Below are positions 35,198 through 45,830 of a stretch of DNA of 64,000 nt, piece after piece. Source of the DNA: Symbiodinium natans. Taxonomy: Eukaryota; Sar; Dinophyceae; Suessiales; Symbiodiniaceae. The stretch spans positions 959,285 through 1,023,284 of the forward strand of contig CAJNDS010000302.1 of NCBI GenBank assembly GCA_905221605.1, in the 5' to 3' direction. The notes under the pieces were generated by a model. It had not been told where the DNA came from and searched no databases. It saw nothing but the letters and a program-made list of their open reading frames with translations. Each line of letters begins with the position of its first letter. The first letter of the stretch is position 1. The translations under genes were made by a program, and so were the position numbers.

Positions 35198-36050
35198 TTA
35201 GCCGCCACGTTTCCACTTCTCGCATGCGTCCTTTGCGCATGCCTTGATGCTCCAGCAATGGCAAAGGCGGCAGGTACTTCCCGCTCGGTCTGAAGAGTGG
35301 ACCCACCACGAAAAGAAGTCAACGAAGACGACCCGTCGCTGCTGTGGCACCAGGTCCAGAAAATGGGTCGGCAGTCTTGGCTTTAGCTGCAGCTTCAGCA
35401 ACCAACTTAGCAGTCTCAGCGGACAAAGCCGAATCAAAAATCCGATCAACCAGTTGGCTAAGCTAACAGCGACAACCAAAGAGACTTGAGCGCGCCACAA
35501 CCCCGAATGACCAGAGTCGCCGGAGTGGTTGCCGCAGCCGCGGTAGATGTGAAGTCAGCCACGCTTTGCCGGCTGGTGGTAGCATTTTCGTTGAATCGTT
35601 CTCTTCTGCCTCGTTTCGGCGTTTCTCCTCTAAGTCCATGCGTCTCATGAGAGCAGCTATCAACTGCTGTTCTGTTAAGTAGCCTGCCCTTGCTGACGCA
35701 AGAGCTCAAGTGTAGACTGGTTCTGCTGACGTAGCATTTCCAACACGACGGCTTGAAACCAGTCTCAGCTCCTCCACCGCTGTGAGCAAAGTTCCCCCTG
35801 CCTGACGGGTGGAAGCCTCTTTGCTTTACTTGCACTTTTGGCAGAGACTTTGAGCTCGTAGTTGGCTGTGCAACACGAGGAGGAAGAGAAGGTTCGGCCG
35901 AAGCTTCCCGCACTCCAGAAAAACCCAAATCCATCAAGGCGGCTTCCCCAGAGTCTGCTTCCAATTCGGGCTCACCCAAGTAACGGCCTTTCCCTTTTCC
36001 TTTCTTCTTCTTCGACTTCTTCTTGCCCTATCCGCGCCCTTTGAGGCTCT
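35198..36050 (-). pseudogene. Gag-like retroelement debris
   Basis: Minus-strand pieces in shifting frames. A Lys-rich start lies near 36030-36000. It is followed by 'GEPELEADSGEAALMDLG' (35.98-35.92 kb) and a coiled-coil-like 'MLRQQNQSTLELLRQQGQ' (about 35.74-35.68 kb). In another frame comes 'LIAALMRRMDLEEKRRNEA' (35.67-35.61 kb). Gln/Glu/Leu-rich helices of this kind are typical of gag-like proteins in dinoflagellate retroelements. No RT was found with it. Confidence 0.45.
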
Positions 36051-36057
36051 TGTCCCC

Positions 36058-37537
36058 GTGCTCGCTCCGAGAAGTTCCAACTCCCGCGGCGGTTGGAAGA
36101 CCTATCTGTCCAAAACGGGGTTCCGAATGTACAAAGGGAACAAGAAGAGTATCAAGTTGGTTGGTCACAATCGGGCCTGGTGGACGTTTAGTGGGGGAAA
36201 GAAGTCTAAAGCCTCCTCCAAGAAAGGCGGACCTAAAGACATGGAACTTGATTCACTGAAGAACACTGTTGTGCCAGGATCTGAGGTTCCTATCCCCTCA
36301 GGACAGCGGACCGCTCCCAGGAGCATCTTGAAGAAAGGAGGAAAGAGCCTGCATAAGGTCGATGAGCTCGATGATGAGCAGTGTGGCCGACACGCTTTGT
36401 CTTCAACTCCGTTTTCGTTTCTCCTTCGAGGGTTTAGGTCTAAGATCTTCAATCCCGAAAGTCCTCTGGGAAAGCCCAAAGTTCCCTCAAGTTGTCCAGA
36501 AAGTCCTCAAGAAGAGCTTGTTTTCGACAAAAAATCTTAGGAAACAGCATGACATGTGTGGCTTGACCTTGATTAGGAAGCAGCATGACATGTTTGGCTT
36601 GAACTTGCGCTTGATTTTTGAGCTTGGATTGAACTGCTTGAGCATGTTGCTTTGGAACCTTGGGCTAACAAAAAGCCCAACTAACGACAGTTTGGTCAGC
36701 TTGTGCGAGGCTTGTGGCCTCATTCCGGAACCAGTCCATTGGAAAGAGAAAAATTCCGGAACCAGCGTTTCTGTCACGTTTAAAGAGCCCAATAAACCAG
36801 CAGATGAAGTCTGCGAACTGAACGTCCCTGTTTCTTGGCGAGCCGCAGCAGAGAAGGTAGCAAGGAACCAGGCTTCTTATGTTGTGGTTGAGCTCTGCTG
36901 TGAAGAAGGAAGCTCTTTGTCAAAAGCTTGCTCGAAGAATCCTCGTATCGCGTATTTTGGAGTGACGAAGCAAGTGGATCTGTTAAGTGAAAACGGATAC
37001 CAGCTTCTCAAAGAAGTCTTTAGCGTGTTACTTCAGGAAGGGGTGAAGGTGTATGCGCACTTGTCTACGCCGTGTTCGGCTGGGTGCGGACTTCGTCATT
37101 TGAGATTTCGAAAAGGTGGACAGTCCTACGCCAGGTGGCGGGAGTCTCTTTTGGTCCACAAGAGGTCTTGGCGAAGGATTTGGAACCTTCTCCGTCCGTA
37201 CGCGAACTGTCCGCGTCTTCTTCTTTCTCACGAGTGGCCAGCTAGATCTGACTTGTGGAATGAAACGGTCTTTAGGTCTGTAAGTCAACGTCTTGGTCTT
37301 GCGAAGGGATGTGTCGTCGATCGCTGTTGCTTCGAGAAGGGTTCTGAAAGAGCCTGGAAGAGATGGTGGTTTTGTAGTAACTCTTCGAATTTCATCAACA
37401 GTATGGCTAGGAACCGCTGTGATGAGAGCCACCAACACATCCACCTTCAGCTCCCGGCGTCAGGTGTGTACCCTGAGCTGTTAGGAGAAGAAATGCTGAA
37501 GGGTGCGAGACGAGCTATGGAAGAAGACAGGACTTGA
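36058..37537 (+). CDS. Plus-strand retroelement ORF with a MTase-like fold
   Basis: Two frames overlap: 36058-36540 (basic, 'KNKKS' and 'GGKKSKASSKKGG') and 36362-37537. The second has a motif I-like 'VVVELCCEEGSSLSKAC' (about 36.87-36.93 kb), a motif IV-like 'VYAHLSTPCSAGCGLR' (about 37.05-37.10 kb) and 'LLLSHEWPARSDLW' (about 37.21-37.25 kb), the same order as I-IV-VI in the other two MTase-like proteins here but with different spelling. No RT, integrase or RNase H follows, so it is a fragment of a larger element or a domesticated piece. It stands head to head with the minus-strand debris. Catalysis is doubtful because the ENV-type motif reads HEWP. Confidence 0.5.
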
Positions 37538-38977
37538 GGACGCAACTGTTGCAGGCATGAGGGGGTGTGAAAGTTTTTGACTTGGCTCAAGCTTTCGGCT
37601 CAACCCCGGTGGGGTGCCTTTGGTAGCGAGTTGGTAGTTGTCAACGAGCCCTGGGGCCCAAATCTGCGTGGGGGAACAGGCCCGTGGTCGAATCCCAGCT
37701 TGTCCAACTTGTGCCATGGCTGAGCTTAGGGTGTTCGCCTCCCTTTTGTCTCCACAGTCAGGAACCGCTGCTCACCGTCGGGGGTTCGCCTCCGTTGCAA
37801 GGGTGCGATGCATCCTAGGCCAGTCCCAGCCGGCGGGACGCAAGTTCCGGAGCGGGGGGCAATCTATCGGTGGGGGCTCACCTCCAGGAAAGCTTGAGTA
37901 TGAAGAAGCACCACCGCTGGTGCCCCTAAACTAACTGCACTTTCCCCAAAGTTTTGCTTTTGTTGTCCTTTGCCACTTTGCACTGCTTGCAGTCATGCAT
38001 GCCGCTGCATTCCTGAGATCATGCCGCCCACTGGCAGGAGAGCAGATGGGGGCAAGGTCTTCGCCACTGGTCACTTTTGGTTGTGTCTTGGGTTTAGGAT
38101 TGCATGCATGCTTGGCGCTGGCAAGTTTGGTGGCAAGCGTGGGGACCATCCTGTGTGGTTGAGGCTCCTTAGGGGGTCCCTTGGCTTCTTTGGGAGGGTT
38201 TAGGGTGTTGTTGAGGTTACCTATGTGTGGGCCACAAGTGTGCTGCCACCTCTGGCTATACCAGTACCATAATTACTGAAATTTTGTGCATCAACTCAGG
38301 CGCTATGCACTCTGGACATGCAGGAAGCACTCATCTCTCCAGCCTCTGGGAGGATCTTCCTCAGCGCCCAGGTCCTCCACTAAAGGGCCATGCAGTTACG
38401 TCCTTGAGTTGGGGGCCTGCCACCTGTGCAGGGTTTTGGAACAAGTGCAGGAGTTGCTACGGGCTCTTGCCTCCCTATCGCTTGGCGTTGGCAGAACCAA
38501 GTGTGGGATCCTCCTCTTACTTGTTGTTTTTTTATAGTTTCGGGCATGCAGGTACCCAGGAGTGTCCAGACCGTGGGTCCTGCCTGTGCTGCAAGCCAAG
38601 GCAACAGTGGGTGTGTTTCATGGCTGGTGCGGCGTGGTTCCCGCGCTTGTTGAGGGGAGCGTCGACACCTGCGCGTGTGGAGGGGTGCGTTTGCCCTCGC
38701 GCTTAGTTTGAGGGCTTAGCACCGGCCTTGACGCGCAGTCACCTAGGTTTGGATCTTGCAGTTGCCCAGGGTGGTTGGTTGGGTTTAAGGTCACCTTTGA
38801 GAGCGTATACCGGCCCACTTCGCCGGGGGCCTTTCCCAGCCACAGTGCAAAGGCAGTGCGCGCTTCTCTGTCTTCGCGCAGACCCATTCATTACAGTCCA
38901 GGCACCGTTTTCTTTCCTTTTACTGCCAAACAAGTCGTTCCTGCTATTTTGGGGTTTAGGATGACACGCTGAGCCCC
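37538..38977. other. No gene recognised; spliced-leader-like 10-mer near 37582
   Basis: Non-coding-looking sequence of mixed composition. TTGGCTCAAG at 37582-37591 (plus) matches the leader's 3' ten bases but precedes no convincing ORF. A T-loop-like 'gtggtcgaatccc' near 37684 lacks the rest of a tRNA. Confidence 0.4.
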
Positions 38978-39252
38978 AAATAGCAACATGATGTTGCTGG
39001 TATAGGAATTCGCCAAGATTTTTGGCCAAATTTCCTTTTCTGCACAAAATCATTGAAGTTGGCCCGCCAGCATCAAAGATCTTCGACATCGAGTCGAGCG
39101 TGCATTGCAGGGCCAAATAGCAACATTACGTTGCTGGTATAGGAAATCGCCAAGGCTTTTTTGGTCAAATTTCCTTTTCTGCACAAAATCATTGAATTTG
39201 GCCCGCCCGCACCAAAGATCTTCAACATCGAGTCGAACGTACATTGCAGGGC
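38978..39252. repeat. Tandem duplication, 137-138-bp unit
   Basis: Two copies start 'aaatagcaacat' at 38978 and 39115 and end 'cattgcagggcc'. They differ at a few scattered positions. They include 'ttccttttctgcacaaaatcattga'. No coding frame is conserved between them. Confidence 0.85.
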
Positions 39253-39265
39253 CTGGACGCTGGCT

Positions 39266-39473
39266 CTTCCTCCCCGGCTGGAGGTAAGTTTGGCCAACAT
39301 GTGGCCTTGATGGCCACTCTGCTGCCCGTGGCATGCACGCGAGGGCAGTACTTCCACTCCTTTCCCCGTCTTTTGGTTTTCCCTCCCCGTTTGGAGGTAA
39401 TTTTGGCAGACAGGGGGCCTTTATGGCCACTCTGCTGCCTGTGTTTAAGAATGCAAGGGCAGTGCGCCACTCC
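39266..39473. repeat. Diverged tandem duplication, about 115-bp unit
   Basis: Shared blocks are 'ggaggtaa(g/t)tttggc', 'tatggccactctgctgcc' or its variant, and 'gagggcagt/aagggcagt' ending 'ccac'. The copies run about 39266-39356 and 39381-39473. The flanking non-coding sequence up to 40.64 kb holds no recognised gene apart from a 12-base leader match at 40435-40446. Confidence 0.6.
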
Positions 39474-40434
39474 ACTGCCCGTCAATGGGGTGGATTTTGG
39501 TTGGTAGAGGTAGCCGAGTGCCCAGAGCTGCTGCGGCATGGGTGCTCTGGCCCCTGTTAGTAAGAGCGAGAACGCAGGGGCCACCTCGTTGCAGCAGGGT
39601 TTTGGGGCGTCGTTCCCAGCGCCTCCATAGTCGATGGGAAAGCGTCGCTCCCTGCGCCTAAAATTGGGGGGAGTGCGTGGTCCCCGCGCTTAACTACAAA
39701 TTGAGGGGACAAAACCCTGCTGCGCCAGTTAACGTCCAGCCCAGAGAAGGTGAGCTGAAGGCCCCCCGCCCCCAGGCCTTGGGGGTTCTCCTCCCTGCCA
39801 AGTGCATTGGGGCGGGGCAGCAACACAGGAGGCCTAGCCCTGTATAGTGCAGTTCCAAGTTGAAGACGCTGGGGGTTGACCATTCAGAGTCCCTCCATGT
39901 GATGGCATAGGTCCTGTAGCCTGCAGTGACCAAGGCTTTCGTTTCTCACCTCATTTTTCCTGTGGGATTTTGGGCTCAGCACCGGCCTGGAAAGCGCCTG
40001 GGTAAGCAGTGCCGTAGGCAAGCACGCCTAGTCACAACGACTGTGGGTGTGTAGGCTGTAGGTGTCAAAACCCTTTTCCCCCAGGCCTGGCTCAAGGTAG
40101 CCACCCGGGTTTCTTAGGATTGCCGTTTCGGCGGCCGCGCTTCGCGCTCTGAGAAGAAAGTTTTTGACTTCCTTGTGAGTGCCTTTACAGTTGACAGGAT
40201 GTCTTGAACATGTGACGTGAACCACGAGTTTGCATTGCGTGAGTTGAGAACTGTGCTTGAACCGTTTGTTTTGTGTTAGCAGAAACAGGCATGGACATAG
40301 CATGTTTGGAGCTTGGCTTGAAAGTGTTTCTTGCTTTGAGCTTAACGTTCCTCCTTTGTTTAACAAAGTTGAGATGGAATTCACGAAAGTGAAGCTGCGC
40401 TGACTCTGCGAGAGACTTGCCGAACACCTCTGGT

Positions 40435-40446
40435 GTTTTGGCTCAA
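40435..40446 (+). other. Spliced-leader-like 12-mer
   Basis: TTTTGGCTCAAG equals the last 12 bases of the dinoflagellate spliced leader; the bases before it (CTCTGGTG) do not match. No convincing ORF follows, so it may be a remnant of a decayed retroposed gene or chance. Confidence 0.3.
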
Positions 40447-40669
40447 GCGTGGAGTGAAAAAAGAGCTCTGCGTTTTTCACAGCCAGAGGACTGATTGTGC
40501 TCTGAGTACTGCGCACAGGTCAGCCTGTGGAGCCTAGATGGTTCCGGCATTGCAAAGACCGCAGTGGTTCTAGAACAAATCCACGCTGCAAGCTGGCCAC
40601 CGTGCCTAAGTAGAAGTTGGATGTGTGAAGGAAGACGCCCACGCTGATCAAGTTCCTTCAGCAAAGGGG

Positions 40670-40990
40670 GTCTTTAAGAGGGGCTTTAAGAGGGGCTTCA
40701 AGGGGGCTTCAAGGGTCCCCCTTGAAGGGTTGCCCTTGAAGAAGGCCCGAAAGGGCTTCGATCTTCGTCGAAGAAGGCTTCCAGGGGAACCTTCAAGGGG
40801 GGACCTTCATGAAGGGGGGCCAAGGGGGGGTTTAGGGAGGCGCTTAAGGCTTGAAGGGGAACTTTAAGGGGGGCTTCAAGGGGGGGCTTCAAGGGGAACT
40901 TGAAAGGAAGCTTCAAGGGGGGTTTCAAGGGGGGCTTCAAGGGGGCTTCAAGGAAGGCTTTAAGGGAGCTTCAAGAGGACCCTTTGTTCT
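40670..40990. repeat. CTTCAAGGGG-type minisatellite
   Basis: Irregular tandem units of about 12-15 bp built on 'ggcttcaagggggg' with occasional 'tttaag' variants. The translations (FKGGFKGG) are a by-product of the repeat. The complementary array lies at 42005-42330. Confidence 0.85.
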
Positions 40991-41495
40991 AAATTCCACC
41001 CCTACATTCTCAGAGTTTTCTGTTTTTTGTATTTCGTTCTTCAAGAGAGAGGGATTTTAGTTTAAATTCCACCACCTCACCTCAAATCTTGTTTTTGTTT
41101 TTGTCTTTCATTTCGAGAATTCGAGGAGTGAAGACTTTTTGGAAGTAAAGAGCGGGAGGTTGGGGGGGACGCAGCCCCTCCCACTTACTTGTTGTAAGGA
41201 AGGGAGGGAACGTATTCTAAATTCCCCAAATCTTTTTTGTTTTTTTGTATTTCATTGTTCGAAATTTTGGCTTGAATATGTTTTTTTGTTGTGGCACGGG
41301 CTCGGCCAAGAACCCCATGTCTTGTAGCGGGTCGGCCTGCAGTACCCGACGCCCCATCTCGAGTGCGTGTGGCAAGGGGCTAAGCCGAAAACCCCATGTT
41401 TTCTAGTGGAGGCCAGGGAGGCTGCAAGGGGGCTTCAAGGGGGATCAGAGGAAGCTGGGAGGCTTGAAAGAGGGGTTTGAGACGCGGGCGTAAAC
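40991..41495. other. No gene recognised
   Basis: T-rich spacer between two tandem arrays. 'aattccacc' and 'tttttgtttttgt/tttttttgtatttc' motifs recur at 40.99-41.04, 41.07-41.11 and 41.22-41.26 kb, suggesting an old loose tandem duplication. 'aagccgaaaaccccatgt' at about 41.38-41.40 kb echoes 'gccaagaaccccatgt' at 41.31 kb. Confidence 0.4.
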
Positions 41496-41995
41496 GGCGC
41501 GAAGAAGGCCCAGGTACTCGGCCTCTTAAACTGCTCCCGGAAACCCGTACAGGGAGCAGTTCAAGAGGCCTCATAACTGGGCTTGTTTCGCAGAGGTTCA
41601 AAAGCAGTTTAAGAGGCCTAATAACTGGGCCTTCTTCGCGAGGTTCCAGGGAGCAGTTTAAGAGGCCTGATAGCTGGGCCTGCTTCGCAGGGGTTTCAGG
41701 GAGCAGTTTAAGAGGCCTAATAACTGGGCCTTCTTCGCGAGGTTCCAGGGAACAGTTTAAGAGGCCTTGTTACTGGGCTTGCTTCGCAGGGGTTTCAGGA
41801 GCAGTTTAGGAGGCCTAATAACGGGGCCTTCTTCGCGACGTTTCGGCAGCAGTTTGAGAGGCCCACTAACTGGGCCTTCTTCGCGAGGTTCCAGGGAGCA
41901 GTTCAAGCGGCCTAATAACTGGGCTTGCTTCGCACGGGTTGCAGGGAGCAGTTTACGAGGCCGAGCACCTGGGCCTTCTTCGCGACGTTTAGGCT
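41496..41995. repeat. 50-bp tandem array with an inverted first copy
   Basis: About nine direct units of 'gggagcagtttaagaggcctaataactgggccttcttcgcgaggttcca' type, period 48-50 bp, fill 41550-41995. Two alternating end forms are visible ('cttcgcgaggttccagg' and 'cttcgcaggggtttcagg'). The unit at 41496-41543 is in the opposite orientation and matches the last unit best (both carry 'gccgag.acctgggcc'). Confidence 0.85.
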
Positions 41996-42004
41996 CGAAG
42001 CCTC

Positions 42005-42330
42005 CCTGTGAAGCTTCCCTTGAAGCCCCCCCTTCAAGCCCCCCTTGAAGCCCCCCTTGAAGCCCCCCTTCAAGCCCCCCTTGAAGCCCCCCTTGAAGCC
42101 CCCCTTGAAGCCCCCCTTGAAGCCCCCCTTCAAGCCCCCCTTCAAGCCCCCCCCTTCAAGCCCCCCTTCAAGCCCCCCTTCAAGCCTTCGACCCTTCGCC
42201 TCCCCCCCCTCCCCCCTTCACCCCCCCCTTCAAGCCCCCTTCAAGGGTCCGACCCTTCAGCCCCCCTTCAAGGGGGCTTCAAGCCCCCCTTCAAACCGCC
42301 CCCCTTCAAGCCCCCCTTCGTACGAAGGGG
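42005..42330. repeat. CCCCCTTGAAGC/CCCCCTTCAAGC minisatellite
   Basis: Tandem 12-13-bp units, mixed in orientation because CTTGAAG and CTTCAAG are reverse complements. It is the opposite-strand counterpart of 40670-40990, so the 50-bp array sits between inverted minisatellite arms. Confidence 0.85.
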
Positions 42331-42570
42331 GCGGGCCCAGCCCCCATGGAAGGGAGACTCTTGCTCGAAGTTGGGAGCCGGTATTGTGATGGACAAGAAG
42401 CGACTTTCTTTGCGGCCAGAGAAGGCTGGTTGATGCTGCTTCGGCCGGAGTCTGGCTCCGCCCCGCTTGGAAAAAGCTGTTTGAAGAGTTGAGCTTTGGG
42501 GCCAGGTGGGGCGGACACCTGCATTTGTTTCCGAGCGACAGATTGCCACTTTGCCGCGGAGTATCTGGTT

Positions 42571-42915
42571 TTAAGGTTGCTTGTCCGATCGGTCGGTCAT
42601 AACTTTGGAGGATAAGCCAGCTGGTTCTCCGCACTCCGAGCACGGTGCAGACTGAGGGCTGGCAGCGGCCTTCTGCGCGTTAGCCTTCTTTAGACGCAGC
42701 TCCTTGGCCTGTCTCGGCGTGTCGCACGGAGTGCGCAACGCCTCTCTGCATGGGCGCGGCGGTGGATTGACAGCGGCAGCCACCAAGCCACGCAGCCTCA
42801 AGGCCAGGCCTTAGAGAACCACCAGGCTCGCCAAGATCCGTACGGCTATGCTGTGCAGGGTCAGCTTTCGGCGCTGCCGCCATTGTATTGGTACTTCCCG
42901 CGGGCACAGGGCTGC
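42571..42915 (-). pseudogene. Diverged fragment of the Pro/Ala-rich protein at 10.0-10.9 kb
   Basis: Minus-strand frames carry 'AAVNPPPRPCREALRTPCD' and 'SPVPAGSTNT', matching 'AAVSPPPAAKRDVSRTPCG' and 'SPVPAGSHSP' of the 10.0-10.9 kb ORFs. The 'cccgcgggcacagggctg' block is shared at nucleotide level. No intact frame covers the whole fragment. Confidence 0.55.
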
Positions 42916-44135
42916 GTGCACTTAAGGCGGACACCATTTTGGAAGACGTGAAGCCTGCCCTGCGTAATTCGACTTGTCTGACAACGCATGGGCAACAACT
43001 TAGCGTAAAGAACCTATGAAGAGTTGCTGCTGCGTCTGCCACACCAGTTCCAGGAACCGGACAGCACATTGCCAAACACCACAGCTTGATAAAACCAAGC
43101 TGTGGGTTCTTTGGTCGGATAGCACATCGCTAATTTCTTCTTTGCTGTTGCAGATATGCCAGAGGTCAGTAATGCCAGTTTCCGGCCATGTTGTGTTACT
43201 CCGACCCAGACTACTGGTTGGAGGCGCTTTTGCTAGCCTTTGAGTTTCACCAGAAGGGTCCCTTAGGACGAGCAGCCGAGCTGCCTGTAGCTTGCGGACA
43301 ATCGCATTACAGACCTACAGGTCAGTGCCTCCTGCAGCCATGGTGGCCTTTCTCGCTGGTTGTGCATGTTAGCTGCCCACGTGCCCTGCAACCAAATCTG
43401 CGGTGACCTCCAAGGACTACGGACAGGTGTTGCAGAAGGCCTTAAAGACTTGGACGGAGGCCAAGCACATGGAAACCGCCAGGTTAACACAGCAACCTGG
43501 CTTTAATGCGTGTCCGGATTTCACTTCAAGGCTCGCAAACACTGGAGCACCGCCAGTAGGTGTGCCACCAGTTCACTTTCTTGATGTTATTCTGCAGGTC
43601 CTCGCTGCCTCCGTTGCAAACCAGGACATTGGCCTCCTTGCGCCTACAATCTTGAAGCCTCTGCGGCGACGACAGGCCCCCTTGGAGGTTTGTTGCATCT
43701 CTTCTGACACGAAGAAGCTTTGCCTGCACTGCGTACCACTGACCTTGCGGTCTTGCAAGAAGTGGATGTTTCCCCTTTTCGAGGATGAGCATTGGCAAGA
43801 ACTTGGTAAACGTCGAACAGACATGGGCTCACCTGATCCAAACACCCACCCAAGCAACGCCTTAACAACTTCTATAAAATGCACTGCCACGGCAATCCAA
43901 GAAGCCTGAGCCCTTGGCCCTTGCAACTGCCTTTTCACCTTCCCTTCCGGTCCCGGAAAGAGGTGCTGTGCAGTGTGGGAAGTTGGCCGGACGATGGTGG
44001 ATTCAGCCAAAGCCACCATGGCACAGCATGTAGAAGTAGCCATCCCGACTGGCATCGAGAACGTGCTGAAACGCCCTCTACACGGTAATCCGAGCTTCTG
44101 TTCAATTGGGGGGGCCCCCTCCACAATAAGGAATG
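42916..44135 (+). pseudogene. Inverted, decayed copy of the 1.8-3.6 kb gene
   Basis: In order on the plus strand: 'LRNSTCLTTHGQQL' (~42.96-43.00 kb), 'YEELLLRLPHQFQE', then a deletion. Next come 'NASFPAMLCYSDPDYWLEAL' (about 43.17-43.23 kb), 'ALKTWTEAKHMETARLTQQP', 'HFLDVILQVLAASVANQDI' (about 43.58-43.63 kb), 'FEDEHW' and, in a further frame, a block like 'FPYQYKDEGVVQY'. Each matches the gene at 3579-1792 in order. Several frameshifts and at least one internal deletion show it is dead. In this copy the middle and C-terminal parts share one frame. Confidence 0.75.
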
Positions 44136-44221
44136 CAGGGTTCCGCAAGAGTTGGACCATGGCCCAAGTATTGATTGGCGGGCGCGGCATTTAACATGGT
44201 TGGATATTATGGTGAAGTAAA

Positions 44222-44361
44222 AGGGTTTAGGGTTTAGGGTTTTAGGGTTTAGAGTTTTTAGGTTTAGGGTTTAGGGTTTTAGGGTTTAGGGCTTAGGGTT
44301 TTTAGGGTTTTCAGGTTTGAGGTTTAGGGTTTTTAGGGTTTTAGGTTTGGGGCTTTTGGGG
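44222..44361. repeat. Interstitial telomere-like tract (TTTAGGG)n
   Basis: Imperfect GGTTTAGGGTTTTAGGG repeats over about 140 bp, lying where the hydrolase remnants would be expected if 42.9-45.3 kb mirrored the left edge exactly. Confidence 0.85.
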
Positions 44362-44639
44362 TAACCATGTTAAACGCTACGCCTGGCTATTGATTCTCTA
44401 TTAAAAACAATAGGCTGCAGATCCCTAAAGTGCTGTAGCTTTGCGTCTCTGCAAGCAAAACAAGAAGCCTGCCGACAGATTTTTGAACCCCCCAAAAAAA
44501 TTCCTTTAAATGTGGGGGGTTTGTCCCATACGAAATCCACCCTAATGGAAAGTAGTCTTCCGGTGGGCTTCCGGCCAAAAAAAACTTCTTTAAATGTGGG
44601 GTATTGATTAAACTGATGCTCGGATTATCGTCCGAGACA
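44362..44639. other. No gene recognised; short imperfect duplication
   Basis: 'gccaaaaaaaacttctttaaatgtggggtattga' (~44573) resembles 'ccccaaaaaaattcctttaaatgtggggggtttg' (~44491), an 80-bp-spaced imperfect direct repeat. Otherwise featureless. Confidence 0.45.
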
Positions 44640-45250
44640 CCCTGTTGGAAGGGTCCATGGCAATGAAGTGCTGCGGGCCGGAGTCTGTATGGAAGTCTCT
44701 TCCCTCTGAATCGGTAGCTGTTGCTACTCAAGATTCCTTTCTGGAAACTAGAGGACTCTGTTGACTGCAGCTCCAGGTTCTACTTGGATATGTGGTCGAG
44801 TTGAACACAGTTGTGCGCCTGGATGTGGGAAACTCTGGGTTGGTCTTCCAATTAGCGAACCGCATTTTGTGTTGGCTGTTGCTCGGAGTTGCTCCGCTAG
44901 CTGACACCATGGGGTGCCCTGGGCTGGTCCTCTGTTCTGACTGTCAAGTTCCCACTGGCTAAATCGGTCGCTGCTGCTACTTGCAGGCTTCCTTCTTGGG
45001 AAGCTTGGAGGGCTCTTGACTGCGGCTCCAGTCTCTACTTGGGAATGTGGTCAGACTGGGCACAGTTGTGCGCCTGGGTGTTGGAAACTTTGGCCGGACT
45101 TCAATAATAGAGCCGCAAGTTGTGTCGGCTGTTGCTCGGGGCTGCTCCACTGGCTGACTACTATGGGTGTCCTGGACTGGTCTTGCGTCCGTTGTTCTGC
45201 TAACAAGTCCCACTGGCTGACCACTATGGGGCGCGTGCTGGCCTTGCCTC
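44640..45250. repeat. Inverted relative of the left-edge modules, itself tandemly duplicated
   Basis: Two units of about 256 bp start near 44710 and 44966 and share 'ttgactgc(a/g)gctcca', 'cacagttgtgcgcctgg' and 'gtcggctgttgctcgg' type blocks. The reverse complement of 45130-45240 reads 'agtggtcagccagtggga...', matching the 54-145 and 678-765 modules. With 42916-44135 this forms an inverted, diverged copy of the first 3.6 kb. Confidence 0.65.
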
Positions 45251-45830
45251 TCCTCTAGGAAAGTTGGCCAATTTGTACCTTCCCTTTTTGCCACTGTATG
45301 CCTGGAACCTGACCGTGTCGGTCGGTCACTTTCCTTCTTCGATTTGCAGCTTTCCGTGCTGACCTTCGTTCCAGTGGCTTCATGATGGTGGTTTTGATGA
45401 TTTGGCAAACCCTCGCATTTTGCGACCCCCCCGCATGCTCTCCTGGATTTCTGCGACGACCTCGAGTACTGAGCGCGGGGGACACATAGACGTTTGGCGC
45501 TTCGTTTTGGCGGGTTGCTGCGGGTTTTGGTGGTTGTATTTTGTGGTGGTTTTGGTGTGTGTTTGCTTTGGTTTTCGCACCTGCTCTGTTTCACCTCTAG
45601 GTTAAGACCCACAAGAACGGCCTACTGCGCTGCTGATGTAGTAAAGAGGCGTCGGTTCAAAAAAAAATGTGTATTCTTACCACAAAAAATACACGAAAAC
45701 GAGGTTTACGGGGAGGAGACACGAGCACAAGTTTACGAGAGGTCTCAATAAGCTTTTTGCGAATTCATTTCAATAAAGCTAAGAATAGTATTGATACGAC
45801 TATTAGCAGTCGTAACACTAGCAAAGCTAT
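45251..45830. other. No gene recognised
   Basis: Transition from GC-rich debris to AT-rich repeats. The T/G-rich stretch 45520-45580 gives chance hydrophobic translations. No feature supported. Confidence 0.4.

Noticed and set aside
37640-37710. Possible tRNA (T-loop-like gtggtcgaatccc)
   Set aside because: The T-stem does not pair well, and no acceptor stem or anticodon arm is found at the right distances.
40625-42433. Gly/Lys/Phe-rich and Pro/Leu/Lys-rich frames
   Set aside because: Produced by CTTCAAGGGG-type minisatellites; both strands are open and no non-repeat coding sequence is attached.
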